64,000 bases of DNA from Azorhizobium sp965227945 (GTDB lineage: Bacteria > Pseudomonadota > Alphaproteobacteria > Rhizobiales > Xanthobacteraceae), in NCBI GenBank assembly GCA_965227945.1, contig CBDDGQ010000006.1, positions 3,100,001 through 3,164,000 on the forward strand, given 5' to 3'. The notes below the pieces were generated by a model. It worked only from the letters and a program-made list of their open reading frames with translations. It was not told the DNA's origin and ran no database searches. Made by a program: the position numbers and the translations under genes. Positions 48,680 through 58,607 of this stretch are shown here, in pieces. Position 1 is the stretch's first letter. Each line of letters starts with the position of its first letter.

Positions 48680-51600
48680 ATGCCCTCTGTCGAGCTGATC
48701 AAACGCATCCGCACCGTCGCCACGACGGAGGGCATGGACAAGCTCGTGGCGGAGCTGCGTTCTGCGGCCAGTGCCAACACGCGGTTCGCCGAGAGCGGCA
48801 ACGTCGTCTCCCTGGCGACGGCGAAGCTGGGGCGGGAGCAGCTATCGGCCGCGAAGGCGATCGAGAGCACCGAGAAGCGGGTCGACTCCCAGGTCAAGAA
48901 CCTGATCGCCTATCGCCGCGAGGTGGCCAATGTCGCCCTCGCTTTGCAGGAAGGCATCCGCACCCAGGAGGAAGCCAACCGCATCCTGGATCTCGCTGCG
49001 ATCAAGTATCACCAGGTCGGCGAGGCGCAGGATTTCCTCATCCAGAAGCAGGAGGATCTCGAGCGCCGGGCCCGCGCGCTACGAGAAGCGTTGGACCCGG
49101 CCTATGGCGCACAGAACCGATTCAACGCGGCGATCCACGAGGCCGAGGATCTCTACACCGCCGGCGCCATTGCGGTTGGGGTCTATGAAGCGGCAATCCG
49201 ACGCGCGGAGCAAACGCTTCAGGATTTTCTGGGTAAAGACGAAGCAGCCTACCAACGTCGGGCCCAGTCGCTTCGCGAGGCGCTCGATCCGGCATATGCG
49301 GCGGAAACTGCCGCCCAAATCAAGTTCAATGCCGCAATCTTTGAGGCGGAGGATCTCTACACTGCCGGCAAGATCGCGGCTGAAGAGTATAAGGCTGCAA
49401 TAGAGCTCGCAGGCCGATCTCTGCGCGAGACCCAGGTCGGCATCGTCCAGGACGCGAAGGCCAAGGCGGATGCGGCCCAGGGCGCCTTCAACACCTCGTT
49501 CGGCATCCGGGATGACTTCGGCAGCGAAAAGCGCGCCGCCGACATCCTCGCCTATGGGGAGGCGCTGGACGCCACCCGGGCGAAGTACGACACCGCCTTC
49601 GCAGCCCAGCGGGAATACGACCAGTTCGTGGCCCAGGCCAAGGCAGATCTGGCCGCCGGCGCGATCTCGGAGGACGCCTACCGCGCCGCGATCGAGAAGC
49701 GCACCATCGCCATGCAGGCGGCCAGCGCCGCGCAGGAGGCTGCGAACCGAGCGGCGCGCGCCGAAGCCGCCACCTCGGCCCAGGCCAGGATCAACAGCAC
49801 CTTCGCCATCGGCACCAAGGCGACCGATAACGGCGCCACCAATCCGCAGATGGGGTCCGCATTCGAGGATCTCGACCGGCTGCGGCTGGAGTTCGTGCCG
49901 CTGGAGAAAGCCGCGGCTCAATACCAGGACCGGCTGAAGCAGTTGAAGCTGCTGAAGCCGCACATGGACGCCGACGAGTACACCGCGGCGCTGCTGCGCG
50001 AGGAAGCCGCCCATAAGCGGGTGGTGAAGTCGATCGAGGAGTCCGGCAGCGGCGCCTCGAAGAGTTTTCGGCTGACCGGTTACGAGCTCACGAACCTCGC
50101 CTATCAGGCCAACGACGCCTTCACCATGCTGGCGTCTGGCTCGAGCTCGTTCCAGGTCCTGGCGACTCAGGGTGGGCAGGTCTACCAGATCCTGTCCGGC
50201 ACCCGCGGCGGACTGACCGCGGGGCTGAAGAACCTCGGCACCGTCGTCAGCGGCCTCCTGACGCCGACCCGCCTTGCAGGTGGAGCGATGGCTGGCCTCG
50301 GCATCGCTGCCGTGTTGGCCTATCGCGATTGGAGCACGTCGTGGAACGCCCTCGACAATTCGCTCCAGGGGCTGGGCAAGACCACCAAGGCGAGCGTTCG
50401 TGATCTCGAGGATTTTGCCACTGCCGGCGCGCGCTCAGCACGCACCACGGTCTCCTCGGCCATGGACATGGCAGCGGCATATGCGGCCACAGGAAAGACC
50501 GGCCGCGAGAACTTCACCGACCTGATCGCGGTCACCAACAACTACGCGGCTGTGTCGGGCAAATCGACGGCCGATGCGGCGAAGCGGTTGGCCGCGGCCC
50601 TGGCGGATCCCGCCGCAGGCGCGGAGGATCTGGACAGGGAACTCAACTTCCTCAGCCAGTCGCAGCTCGATCTCATCAGGTCCACCGCTGCGGCCGGCAA
50701 GATCGTTGAGGCGCAGCGGCTGATCATCGTCGCCCTCAACCGTGACCTGCCCGATGCCAATCGCAACCTCACGTGGTTCGGCGACACGTGGCTCACCATC
50801 TCGAGAAATGCCAGTCAGGCCTACGCCAGCCTCGGCAAGGCACTCGGGTTGCAGGTCACAAAGCCCGATATCGACACGCAGATCGCAGAAGCCGAAAAGC
50901 GCTTGGCGGGTGCGAAGGATCTGGCCGCGAACGGCAACACCAAACTCTATCGCGACCAGGGTGCCTCGATGGCCGCTCAGGCTGAGCGGGAGCTGATCGA
51001 ACTGCGCAAGCAGCGGGCCGACGCAACGGAGAAAGCGGTCCGCGCGGAGAAGGACCTCCAGGAGAAGCAGGGCGCTGCAATCGCCGAGGCGCGGGATCCG
51101 CGCATTGGTGATCTTAGGCAGATCGAGGCGAACATCACCAGCGTGACCCGCGCGCTGGAAAAGGCGGAAGCCGGCCAGTCCCAGTTTGACAAGATGTGGT
51201 CCGGCGACGAGGGCATGTCGGAAGCCGCTCGCAGGGTGAAAACCTACAAGGAGGCGTTGAGCGGCTTGATCAATCAGCGCAACGCGCTGGTCGGTTCCGA
51301 CGCCAATCTGATTTCCTATTCCGAGCAACTGACGCGCCGACGGGAACTCGAGCTTGCCGTTACCCGTGCCCAGACATCCGAGGAGAGGAACCGGGCCCAG
51401 GCGGCGCTGAAAGCGTACGACGCTGCGGCCAACGGGGCAGGCGACGATCAGGTCAAGGCGATCAAGACCGACGCCCTGCTGAAGTCGCAGGCCGAAACCT
51501 ATGCGCAATTGGCGATGGCGCAGAAGGAGCGCCTCGGCAGCGCCGAGGAAGCGGTCTCCGCCCAGGAACTGGAAGCGCAGCTCATCGGCAAGACCGCCGG

Positions 51601-52606
51601 TGAGGCGGCCGTCCTGCGCGCCAATTACCGGGACTATGTCGACCTCCAGCGCGAAGCTGCTCTGGCCGGGACCAAGTTCGATACGGCCAAATACGCCGCC
51701 CTGAAGCAGGTAAACGAGGCGCTGCGCGACCAGGTCGACCTCACCGCGAAGCTGTCGCTTCGGGATCAGGTGTCGTTCGACCTAGACCAGCTCGGCCGCA
51801 CCAAGATCGACCAGACAATCGCATCCACCCTGCGCTCGTCAGGGCAGGCCGTGGACTTCTCGTCCTACGAGGCGGGGATCATCCGGGCCCGCGAGGCGCT
51901 GACCGATCTGAAGGATACGTCCAGGGACGTCTTCGGCAGCATCATCAGCGATATCCGCCAAGGCGCATCCGCCGGCGAGATCCTCGGAAACGTGCTGAAC
52001 AAGGTCGCCGACAAACTGGAGTCGCTCGCTGTCGATCAACTCACGTCCGGTGTGTTCGGAAGCGGAACTTCGGGCGGCAGCAGTGGCCTCTTGAGCTCAT
52101 TCCTCAGTGCCTTCACCGGTGGGGCATCCGGCAACACGGCATGGGCCGGGGCCAACGTCACCGGGCTGTTCGGAGGCTTCGATCAGGGTGGCTACACCGG
52201 CGCGGGGGGCAAGTATGAGCCGGCAGGTGTCGTCCACCGCGACGAGTACGTCTTCGACAAGGAGTCAGTGCGGGCGGCCGGCGGCCCAGGCCCTCTGGAT
52301 GCGCTGCGCCGCAATCTCAAGGGCTACGCCGACGGCGGCTATGTGACGGCCGCGGCGTCCCGCAATCGCGCCACCATCGACATGATCAACCATGCCCCTG
52401 GCTTCGCCAACGGCGCTGCTCTCATGGCGCCGGCCATGCCCAGCATCTCCATCGGCGGTCCCACGATCACCGTGTCCGGCAATGCCGACGGCGCCACGGT
52501 GGAGCAACTGCGCGGCGAACTGGCCGCCTATCAGAAGAAGGTGCCCGGCCTGGTGCTGCAGGCCATGGAGACCGCTCAGCGCAACATGGCGAGGTTCCGC
52601 TCGTGA
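48680..52606 (+). CDS. Tape measure protein
   Basis: With 1308 residues this is the second-largest gene of the prophage, as expected of the tail ruler. The N-terminal 450 residues are repetitive helical coils in which a REALDPAYGA/REALDPAYAA unit recurs. A TMP_2-like core follows (TGYELTNLAYQANDAFTML, then FQVLATQGGQVYQIL near 465-505), then a hydrophobic segment (about 513-550) and a Gly/Ser-rich C-terminus. It spans the tail lumen and sets length. Confidence 0.93.
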   Translation: MPSVELIKRIRTVATTEGMDKLVAELRSAASANTRFAESGNVVSLATAKLGREQLSAAKAIESTEKRVDSQVKNLIAYRREVANVALALQEGIRTQEEANRILDLAAIKYHQVGEAQDFLIQKQEDLERRARALREALDPAYGAQNRFNAAIHEAEDLYTAGAIAVGVYEAAIRRAEQTLQDFLGKDEAAYQRRAQSLREALDPAYAAETAAQIKFNAAIFEAEDLYTAGKIAAEEYKAAIELAGRSLRETQVGIVQDAKAKADAAQGAFNTSFGIRDDFGSEKRAADILAYGEALDATRAKYDTAFAAQREYDQFVAQAKADLAAGAISEDAYRAAIEKRTIAMQAASAAQEAANRAARAEAATSAQARINSTFAIGTKATDNGATNPQMGSAFEDLDRLRLEFVPLEKAAAQYQDRLKQLKLLKPHMDADEYTAALLREEAAHKRVVKSIEESGSGASKSFRLTGYELTNLAYQANDAFTMLASGSSSFQVLATQGGQVYQILSGTRGGLTAGLKNLGTVVSGLLTPTRLAGGAMAGLGIAAVLAYRDWSTSWNALDNSLQGLGKTTKASVRDLEDFATAGARSARTTVSSAMDMAAAYAATGKTGRENFTDLIAVTNNYAAVSGKSTADAAKRLAAALADPAAGAEDLDRELNFLSQSQLDLIRSTAAAGKIVEAQRLIIVALNRDLPDANRNLTWFGDTWLTISRNASQAYASLGKALGLQVTKPDIDTQIAEAEKRLAGAKDLAANGNTKLYRDQGASMAAQAERELIELRKQRADATEKAVRAEKDLQEKQGAAIAEARDPRIGDLRQIEANITSVTRALEKAEAGQSQFDKMWSGDEGMSEAARRVKTYKEALSGLINQRNALVGSDANLISYSEQLTRRRELELAVTRAQTSEERNRAQAALKAYDAAANGAGDDQVKAIKTDALLKSQAETYAQLAMAQKERLGSAEEAVSAQELEAQLIGKTAGEAAVLRANYRDYVDLQREAALAGTKFDTAKYAALKQVNEALRDQVDLTAKLSLRDQVSFDLDQLGRTKIDQTIASTLRSSGQAVDFSSYEAGIIRAREALTDLKDTSRDVFGSIISDIRQGASAGEILGNVLNKVADKLESLAVDQLTSGVFGSGTSGGSSGLLSSFLSAFTGGASGNTAWAGANVTGLFGGFDQGGYTGAGGKYEPAGVVHRDEYVFDKESVRAAGGPGPLDALRRNLKGYADGGYVTAAASRNRATIDMINHAPGFANGAALMAPAMPSISIGGPTITVSGNADGATVEQLRGELAAYQKKVPGLVLQAMETAQRNMARFRS

Positions 52607-53256
52607 CGTTGACCTATCCGCGCCCCTATCCCTTCGCCGTGATGGGCGTCTCCGAGCTCGTCTTCACGCTGTCACGGGTGCAGGTGGGCACGCGCTCGCG
52701 CGGCGGGGACGTGCAGGGTGCCGAAACCGCACGGACTCTGTGGAGCATCGACGCGCAGACGCCCGCATTGAACGAGAGCGAGTTCGAGGAACTGCAGGGC
52801 TTCTTCGACAGCTTGCGCGGCGTGCTGAACACCTTCACCGTCTATGACCCGGCCCGCCGCCGGCCGCGGGCCTATCCCGGCACCGGATGGGCCGGCGTCA
52901 GCCGATATACGGGCGGTGCATTCGACGGCACCTGCACCCTGGCCAATGCGCTGGCCTATCAGGTCGGCCTCACCAACCTGCCGGGGACGTACACCATCAA
53001 GACCGGGGACATGATCTCCTGGCCCTGGCGGAGCACGCGAACGCTGCACAGGGCCATGGAAACCGTCACGACCACCAACGGCTCCCTCACCGTCCAGGTG
53101 GAACCCGACATCCCGCCGGGCACGGTGGGCAACCCCATCGTCAAGCTGGAGGCCGCCGAGGCCGTCTTCCGGCTGCAGGGCGACATCCCCCGGCCCAAGC
53201 GTCGCGGCGTGGGCGGCGAGCCGATCTCCTTCCAGGCGCTCCAGGTCCTGCGCTGA
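52603..53256 (+). CDS. Distal tail-like protein
   Basis: A GTG overlaps the tape measure stop. The 217 residues (MGVSELVFTLSRVQVGTRSR, ELQGFFDSLRGVLNTF, VEPDIPPGTVGNP) look like DUF2460-type distal tail proteins, which form the ring between tube and tip. Followed immediately by the next tip gene. Confidence 0.75.
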   Translation: MTLTYPRPYPFAVMGVSELVFTLSRVQVGTRSRGGDVQGAETARTLWSIDAQTPALNESEFEELQGFFDSLRGVLNTFTVYDPARRRPRAYPGTGWAGVSRYTGGAFDGTCTLANALAYQVGLTNLPGTYTIKTGDMISWPWRSTRTLHRAMETVTTTNGSLTVQVEPDIPPGTVGNPIVKLEAAEAVFRLQGDIPRPKRRGVGGEPISFQALQVLR

Positions 53257-53825
53257 TGGCCAAGGCATTCGATGCGGCGACGCTCGCTCTCCTCGACGGC
53301 GACAGCCTGGTGCTGCGCGATCTGGCCGTCGTATCCATGCCGGAAGGCGCCTGGGGCTTCTGGGGGGATGTCTATAGCGCCCAGTTCCCCGGCTACTGGC
53401 CCGGCGTCACCTTCACAGGGGCCGCCGGCCTCATCTCCATCACCCAGCCGGCGCAATCCGTCACCGATGACGTGCAGACCGTCACCGCCACCTTGTCGGG
53501 CCTCTCCAGCGACGTGCTGACCACGGTGGGGTCCTACAACCTCCACCGGGCGAAGGTGGAGGTCGCCCGTGCGCTCTACGATCCGAACACCCGCGCCCTG
53601 GTCACCATCGATGTGCGCTTCCGCGGCTATATCGACCGGGACGAGATCCGCGAGGCGGAGGGCGAGGCGGTGCTGGTGCTGGAATGCGTGTCCCGCGCCC
53701 GCGAGCTCGATCGCGCCACTTGGCGCAAGCGCACCAATGCAGACCAGCAGCGCACCTTTCCCGGCGACAGGGGCTTCGAATTCACCAATGCCGTGGTGGG
53801 CAGCACCCTGACGGTGGGCCGATGA
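53256..53825 (+). CDS. DUF2163-like tail tip protein
   Basis: The 189-residue product has WGFWGDVYSAQFPGYW, a beta body (VARALYDPNTRALVTIDVRF, then FRGYIDRDEI) and VLVLECVSRARELDRATWRK; this resembles the hub proteins of alphaproteobacterial phages and gene transfer agents (gp13-like). It is coupled by a one-base overlap. Confidence 0.75.
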   Translation: MAKAFDAATLALLDGDSLVLRDLAVVSMPEGAWGFWGDVYSAQFPGYWPGVTFTGAAGLISITQPAQSVTDDVQTVTATLSGLSSDVLTTVGSYNLHRAKVEVARALYDPNTRALVTIDVRFRGYIDRDEIREAEGEAVLVLECVSRARELDRATWRKRTNADQQRTFPGDRGFEFTNAVVGSTLTVGR

Positions 53826-54220
53826 ACCGGCGCGCCGAATGGATCGACGCCCTCGCCGCGGTGATCGCGCACCATGACGCCGCACCGTTTGGCTGGCGCG
53901 CGTCCGATTGCCTGTCGTTTCCGGCCGACGCCGTCGAGGCGATCACCGGCACCGCCGTGGAGCGGCCCGCCTATGCCAGCGAGTCCGGTGCCCGCCGCGC
54001 GCTGCGCCGCATGGGCGCCGCCGACCCTCACGAGGCGATGGCCAAGCTGTTCGAGGAGATCCCGCCGGCCTTTGCCACCACCGGCGACCTTGCCGCCGTG
54101 GTTGGCGATGGCGGCCGCAAGAGCGGCGGCGTCGTGGTGGGCGCCATTCTCTACGTGAAGGCCGAACACGGCCTCGCCCGCCTGCCGCGCTCCCGCATGG
54201 TCCGAGCCTTCAAGGTCTGA
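53822..54220 (+). CDS. DUF6950 / NlpC-P60-like tail tip protein
   Basis: The 132-residue protein has FGWRASDCLSFPADAVEAIT (residues about 23-42), where the Cys corresponds to the NlpC/P60 nucleophile region of tail peptidases (gp14-like). A His partner is not obvious, so it may be structural. It overlaps the previous gene by four bases and precedes the large tip protein. Confidence 0.75.
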   Translation: MNRRAEWIDALAAVIAHHDAAPFGWRASDCLSFPADAVEAITGTAVERPAYASESGARRALRRMGAADPHEAMAKLFEEIPPAFATTGDLAAVVGDGGRKSGGVVVGAILYVKAEHGLARLPRSRMVRAFKV

Positions 54221-54221
54221 A

Positions 54222-57200
54222 ATGCCCAAACTTGCTTGGCTTGTGGCCCTCGCGGTGGCCCTCATCGCGAGCGCGCCGGCGCATGCCGACCCCATCTCGG
54301 GCGCGATTGCCGCCGCCACCGCCGTGGGCGGGGCCATCTCGTCCATGGGCGCTGTCGGCACCTTCCTGGTCAATGGCGCCCTGGCTGTGGGCGCCAGTTA
54401 TCTGTCCCGCGCCCTGGGCAAGAAGACGACGGGAAAAGGGGCCTCCTCCAGCGCGGTGACGCTGGAACTGTCGCTCGACGCGGATCACCCGCGCCAGTTG
54501 GTGTTTGGGTCGCGGGTGGTGGGCGGCTCGTTGCACTATCGCTGCAAATACGGGCCGCAAAACGAGAACATCGACCTGGTCATTGTGCTGGCCGATCACG
54601 AGATCGACAGCCTGCAGCAGGTGTGGGTGAACGGCATCGGCATCTCCATGCACATGGATGCGGCCGGCTGGCAGGACGTGCCCGAGTTCTCCGACAAGTA
54701 TGGCGTCTCCATGCTGTCGTTCCGCCTCTACAAGGGCGGGGCCGATCAGCCGGCCGACACGGAGGTGATCGGAGATTCCGGCGGCCAATGGACCGGCGCC
54801 CACCGCCTGCGCGGCTGCGCCTGGGTCAAGGTGCGCATCGTCTTCAATCCGGAGGTGTGGGGCTCGGCCCTGCCCACCTTCAAATGGCTGATCAACGGCG
54901 CCAAGCTCTATGATCTGCGCCTCGACAGCACCGTGCCCGGCGGAGACGGGCCCATGCGCTGGGGGCAACCGGAGACCTACCGCTTCGCCGACAATCTGGA
55001 GCTGGCCCGCTACAACTTCCTGCGGGGCATCTATGTGGGCGGCGACAAATGGTTCGGCGTCGGGCTGGAGGCCTCCGAGATTCCGCTGGATCATGTCCAC
55101 GCCGCCATCGCCGCCTGCGCCGAGCCGGTGCTCACGCGCGCCGGCAGCTATGAGCCGCGCTATCGCGTGGCGGCGGTGATCGATGCCGACGAGCCCTGGC
55201 GCGATGTCCTGGCGAAGTTCTCCCTCGCCTGCGCCGGCAACCTGCCGGATCTGGCGGGGCGCTATGCCCTGCTGCCCGGCGTGGCGCAGGTGCCGGTCCT
55301 CCATATCACCGACGACGACTTCATCGTCGGCACCGAACTGACCGGCTCGCGTCATCGCCCGCTCGATGAGGTGGTGTGCGAGGTGACGGGCAACTGGGCC
55401 TCTCCGGAGGCCCTGTATGAGAGCACGGCCCTGCCCACCCGCTACAGCTCCGCGGATGAGGAGGCCGATGGCGGCTTCCGGCGCTCGGCGCCCCTGGATC
55501 TGTCCTATGTGGCTTCGCAGAGCCAGGGACAGCGCTGCATGGAGATCACCCGCCGCCTGGCGCGGCGGCAGATCACCCACAAGGGCACGCTCCGCCGCCG
55601 CTGCGATGTGCTGGAGGCCGGCGACTGGATCTATTGGACCAGCGCCAAATTCGGCTACAGCGCCCGCGTCTTCCGGGTCGAGGCGGCGAACCCGAACGAC
55701 GATCTGTCGGTCACCGTGCAACTGCGGGAGATCGACAGCGGCGTCTATGGCTGGTCGCCGGATGATGAGCAGGATCCGAACAATCCCACGGACCTGCCGT
55801 CCGGCGGCGCCGGCGGCGCCGTGGTGGTCAATGTGGCGGTGGCCATCGCGCAGGTGAACGGCATCGATGGCACGCAGGCCCCGGGCATCCGGGTGACCTG
55901 GAATCCCATCACCGATCCCACGGTCTACAGCCTTGTCATCGAATATCGCCGCGTCGGCGATGCCCCCTGGCAGACTTTCATTGCCAGCGAGCCGCAAGTG
56001 CGCGAGGGCGCGGCCACCATCACCGCCGGCATCATCGGTGGGGACTTCTATCAGGTACGCCTCACGCCCCTCACGTCCCCGCCGCGGGTGGTAGACGTAT
56101 CCGCCATCGCCACCACCGCCAGCAACACGGTGGAGATCATCGTCAACCGCGCCCTGGTGTCCACGGTGGCCGAGGCGGTGCGGCCCGGCTCGATCACCAA
56201 CGACGCGCTCGAAGCTCAATTTCGCGATGTATTCGACGCCTCGCGCTACGCCAATTTGGACGTGGCAACGGTGGGCTTGCTGGTAGCGGCGGCTAATGTC
56301 GCTGAGGAGAAGGAGATCTCTCTACGGGCGGTCAACGCGCTGCGGGCGGATGTGGCGCTCGGGCTCAATCCCGTCTCGGCCGGTATCGAACGCATCGATC
56401 AGAAGGCGGCGGAAATCACCGCCGCCTTTGCCACCGCCGATCTGGCCATCACGGCGCAGATCGCCGGTGTCGCGGCTGAATTGCAGAACGAGGAGTCGGC
56501 TCGCGTCACCCAGGACAGTGCCCTGGCGCAGCGCATCACCGACATCTCCGCCCAGTTCGGCAGCGACATTGCCGGCGTCCAGCAGGCGATCACCGCCCAG
56601 GCGGCGGCCGGAGAGCTTTTGGCCTCGGACACCCGCTCGCTCTATGTGCAGGACATCCAGGGCGACGACGCGGCCTTGGTCGCCCAACTGGTGGAGATGG
56701 CGGCCCGCGGCGAGGACGTGACGGCGCTCCTGCGCAAGAACAACGTGGCGACCGCATCCATCGAGGAGGTCCGCTCCGCCACCGTCGCCAACGGCGTCGC
56801 CACGGCCACCTTGTCCGCCAAGCTGCTGGCGGAGATTGGTGACCGCGGCGCCGCCATCTCCCAGGAGATGACGGCGCGGACCAGCGCCGATGCGGTGCTC
56901 TCGACGCAAATCACGACGCTGATCGCCCAGGAGAGGGACGAGCGGGCATCGTCGATCACCCAGGAGAGCGCGGCGCGAGCCAACGGCGACAGCGCGCTCG
57001 CGACGCAGATCACGACCATCGTCGCGCAGGAGCGCACCGACCGCGCAGCGTCGGTCTCGCAGGAGGCCGCTGCAAGGGCCGATGCCGACACCTTGCAGGC
57101 GATCCAGACGGCAACCCTGGTTGCCCAGGAACGCACCGACCGGGGGGCCTCCATCCAGGCGGAGGCGACCGCGCGCACCAATGGGGATGCGGTGCAAGCG

Positions 57201-58268
57201 GCCCGCACCGACAGCCTGGTCGCTCAGGAGGCCACCGACCGGGCCGGTTCAATCCAGCAGGAGGCCACGGCCAGGAGCAATGCGGTCGCAAGCCTCGCCA
57301 CCACGGTGAATACGCTTGTGGCGCAGGAGCGCACCGACCGCGCTGCATCCGTCTCTCAAGAGGCGGCGGCCCGCGCGGATGCCGATACGCTCCAGGCTCT
57401 ACAAACCGCCACCCTGGTGGCGCAGGAAAGCCAGTTGCGCCATGCGGCCCTGGTCTCTGAGCAGCAGGCGCGTGTGGACGGCGACGGCGCCCTGGCCAGC
57501 TCGATCAACTACGTCAATGCCCGCGTCAATGGCGTGGATGCTGGCGGGCAATATGGCGTCGTCGCTGTGGCCGGCATCAACGGTGCTGCCGCCACCTATC
57601 GCGTGTTCTTGAACGCCGGGTCCATCGCCACCGGAATGTGGCTGGACGCCATGTCCGGCGGGACGTCTCGCGTGGTGTTTGAAACGGGCGCGTTTCAGAT
57701 CCGCGACCCCTGGACCGGCGATACCGGGCCGATCTTCAGCTACGAGGCGGGCAATTTCCTGCTCAACGGCAACGTGCGCGTCAACGGTGCGCTGGTGGTC
57801 ACGGGCTCGATCACCTCGCTCCAGATCAGCGAGTTTGCCAACCTCAACCTGCAAAACCTCACCGCCGCGTCTCAGCCATTTGGGAACGGAACTTCGGATT
57901 GGTTCAACGTCGGCCCGGGCATCGATGTGAACGTGCCGTCCAAGGGTGGGTATTCCTTCCCCATGGTCCACATCGTGTGGAACGGTGGCGCCACCAACCT
58001 CTCCGCTGGGACTACGTTTATTGATGTCAGGTATTATTTCCGCATTTTATGCAACGGTGCCGTTGTTGCAGGCGGAGAAAATCCGACAATATCTACACAA
58101 TTGAAGCCATCTCAAGGACTTGCTATTAGCGGAAATGACTTTCTATTTTTCGCAAACGCAAGCGGGAATAACTTTTTCCAAATTCAGATGAAGCATTATC
58201 AAGTCGGAAGCGGAGTCGGAACCGGAAATTTCTATGTTAAAATCGGCGTTGCTGTAATGGGCCGATGA
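54222..58268 (+). CDS. Host-specificity/tail tip attachment protein (J-like)
   Basis: The largest protein of the prophage (1348 residues). It starts with a signal-peptide-like segment (MPKLAWLVALAVALIASAPA, possible cleavage AHA-D) and a Gly-rich hydrophobic region. Residues about 360-530 resemble the J-type tail domain (PF13550-like), about 545-640 an FN3-type domain (IRVTWNPITDPTVYSLVIEY). From about 690 long helical coils follow, including 33-residue repeats (898-1095). The last 85 residues are AT-rich and probably a recently exchanged receptor-binding tip. Confidence 0.88.
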   Translation: MPKLAWLVALAVALIASAPAHADPISGAIAAATAVGGAISSMGAVGTFLVNGALAVGASYLSRALGKKTTGKGASSSAVTLELSLDADHPRQLVFGSRVVGGSLHYRCKYGPQNENIDLVIVLADHEIDSLQQVWVNGIGISMHMDAAGWQDVPEFSDKYGVSMLSFRLYKGGADQPADTEVIGDSGGQWTGAHRLRGCAWVKVRIVFNPEVWGSALPTFKWLINGAKLYDLRLDSTVPGGDGPMRWGQPETYRFADNLELARYNFLRGIYVGGDKWFGVGLEASEIPLDHVHAAIAACAEPVLTRAGSYEPRYRVAAVIDADEPWRDVLAKFSLACAGNLPDLAGRYALLPGVAQVPVLHITDDDFIVGTELTGSRHRPLDEVVCEVTGNWASPEALYESTALPTRYSSADEEADGGFRRSAPLDLSYVASQSQGQRCMEITRRLARRQITHKGTLRRRCDVLEAGDWIYWTSAKFGYSARVFRVEAANPNDDLSVTVQLREIDSGVYGWSPDDEQDPNNPTDLPSGGAGGAVVVNVAVAIAQVNGIDGTQAPGIRVTWNPITDPTVYSLVIEYRRVGDAPWQTFIASEPQVREGAATITAGIIGGDFYQVRLTPLTSPPRVVDVSAIATTASNTVEIIVNRALVSTVAEAVRPGSITNDALEAQFRDVFDASRYANLDVATVGLLVAAANVAEEKEISLRAVNALRADVALGLNPVSAGIERIDQKAAEITAAFATADLAITAQIAGVAAELQNEESARVTQDSALAQRITDISAQFGSDIAGVQQAITAQAAAGELLASDTRSLYVQDIQGDDAALVAQLVEMAARGEDVTALLRKNNVATASIEEVRSATVANGVATATLSAKLLAEIGDRGAAISQEMTARTSADAVLSTQITTLIAQERDERASSITQESAARANGDSALATQITTIVAQERTDRAASVSQEAAARADADTLQAIQTATLVAQERTDRGASIQAEATARTNGDAVQAARTDSLVAQEATDRAGSIQQEATARSNAVASLATTVNTLVAQERTDRAASVSQEAAARADADTLQALQTATLVAQESQLRHAALVSEQQARVDGDGALASSINYVNARVNGVDAGGQYGVVAVAGINGAAATYRVFLNAGSIATGMWLDAMSGGTSRVVFETGAFQIRDPWTGDTGPIFSYEAGNFLLNGNVRVNGALVVTGSITSLQISEFANLNLQNLTAASQPFGNGTSDWFNVGPGIDVNVPSKGGYSFPMVHIVWNGGATNLSAGTTFIDVRYYFRILCNGAVVAGGENPTISTQLKPSQGLAISGNDFLFFANASGNNFFQIQMKHYQVGSGVGTGNFYVKIGVAVMGR
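56913..57506 (+). repeat. Six tandem 99-bp (33-residue) repeats in the tail tip gene
   Basis: Units begin LIAQERDERASS, IVAQERTDRAAS, LVAQERTDRGAS, LVAQEATDRAGS, LVAQERTDRAAS and LVAQESQLRHAA at 33-residue spacing (3 x 11, the hendecad coiled-coil period). Units 2 and 5 are almost identical over their full length, which suggests recent duplication or conversion. Confidence 0.8.
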
Positions 58269-58570
58269 TGGAGCAGAAAATGGAAGTGCATGCAAATCAC
58301 GCCTTCAATCCGCCCCGCATCACCACGCACGAAATCTATGTCAACGAAAAGAACATCCCCGATGCGACATATGCCAACGATCAGACGGGGATCGTTGCCA
58401 GGCTCCGATACGATGCTGAAGGCCTGCCCATGATGTCGGGCAGCTTCCACCTGGTTGAGGTCATCGCCGGCGCAGTGCGCATTGTCGAGATCGAGACCGG
58501 CACCGTGACCGTTATTGCAGCGCCCATTCAGGGCGGCGAAGGGCCTCCGCCCCCTCCGCCTTCGCTCTGA
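58265..58570 (+). CDS. Small tail-fibre-associated protein
   Basis: The 101-residue product overlaps the J-like stop (ATGA). ITTHEIYVNEKNIPDATYAN and VARLRYDAEGLPMMSGSFHL look like a small beta protein; it ends in a Pro-rich tail. It probably accompanies fibre assembly. Family unknown. Confidence 0.65.
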   Translation: MMEQKMEVHANHAFNPPRITTHEIYVNEKNIPDATYANDQTGIVARLRYDAEGLPMMSGSFHLVEVIAGAVRIVEIETGTVTVIAAPIQGGEGPPPPPPSL

Positions 58571-58607
58571 CGCAACGACCCCACCCTCCATCATAGGAGA
58601 CTGCGCC

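Noticed and set aside
54210..56219. A 669-codon leftward frame opposite the tail tip gene
   Set aside because: It is the antisense shadow of a clearly coding gene with J-like domains.
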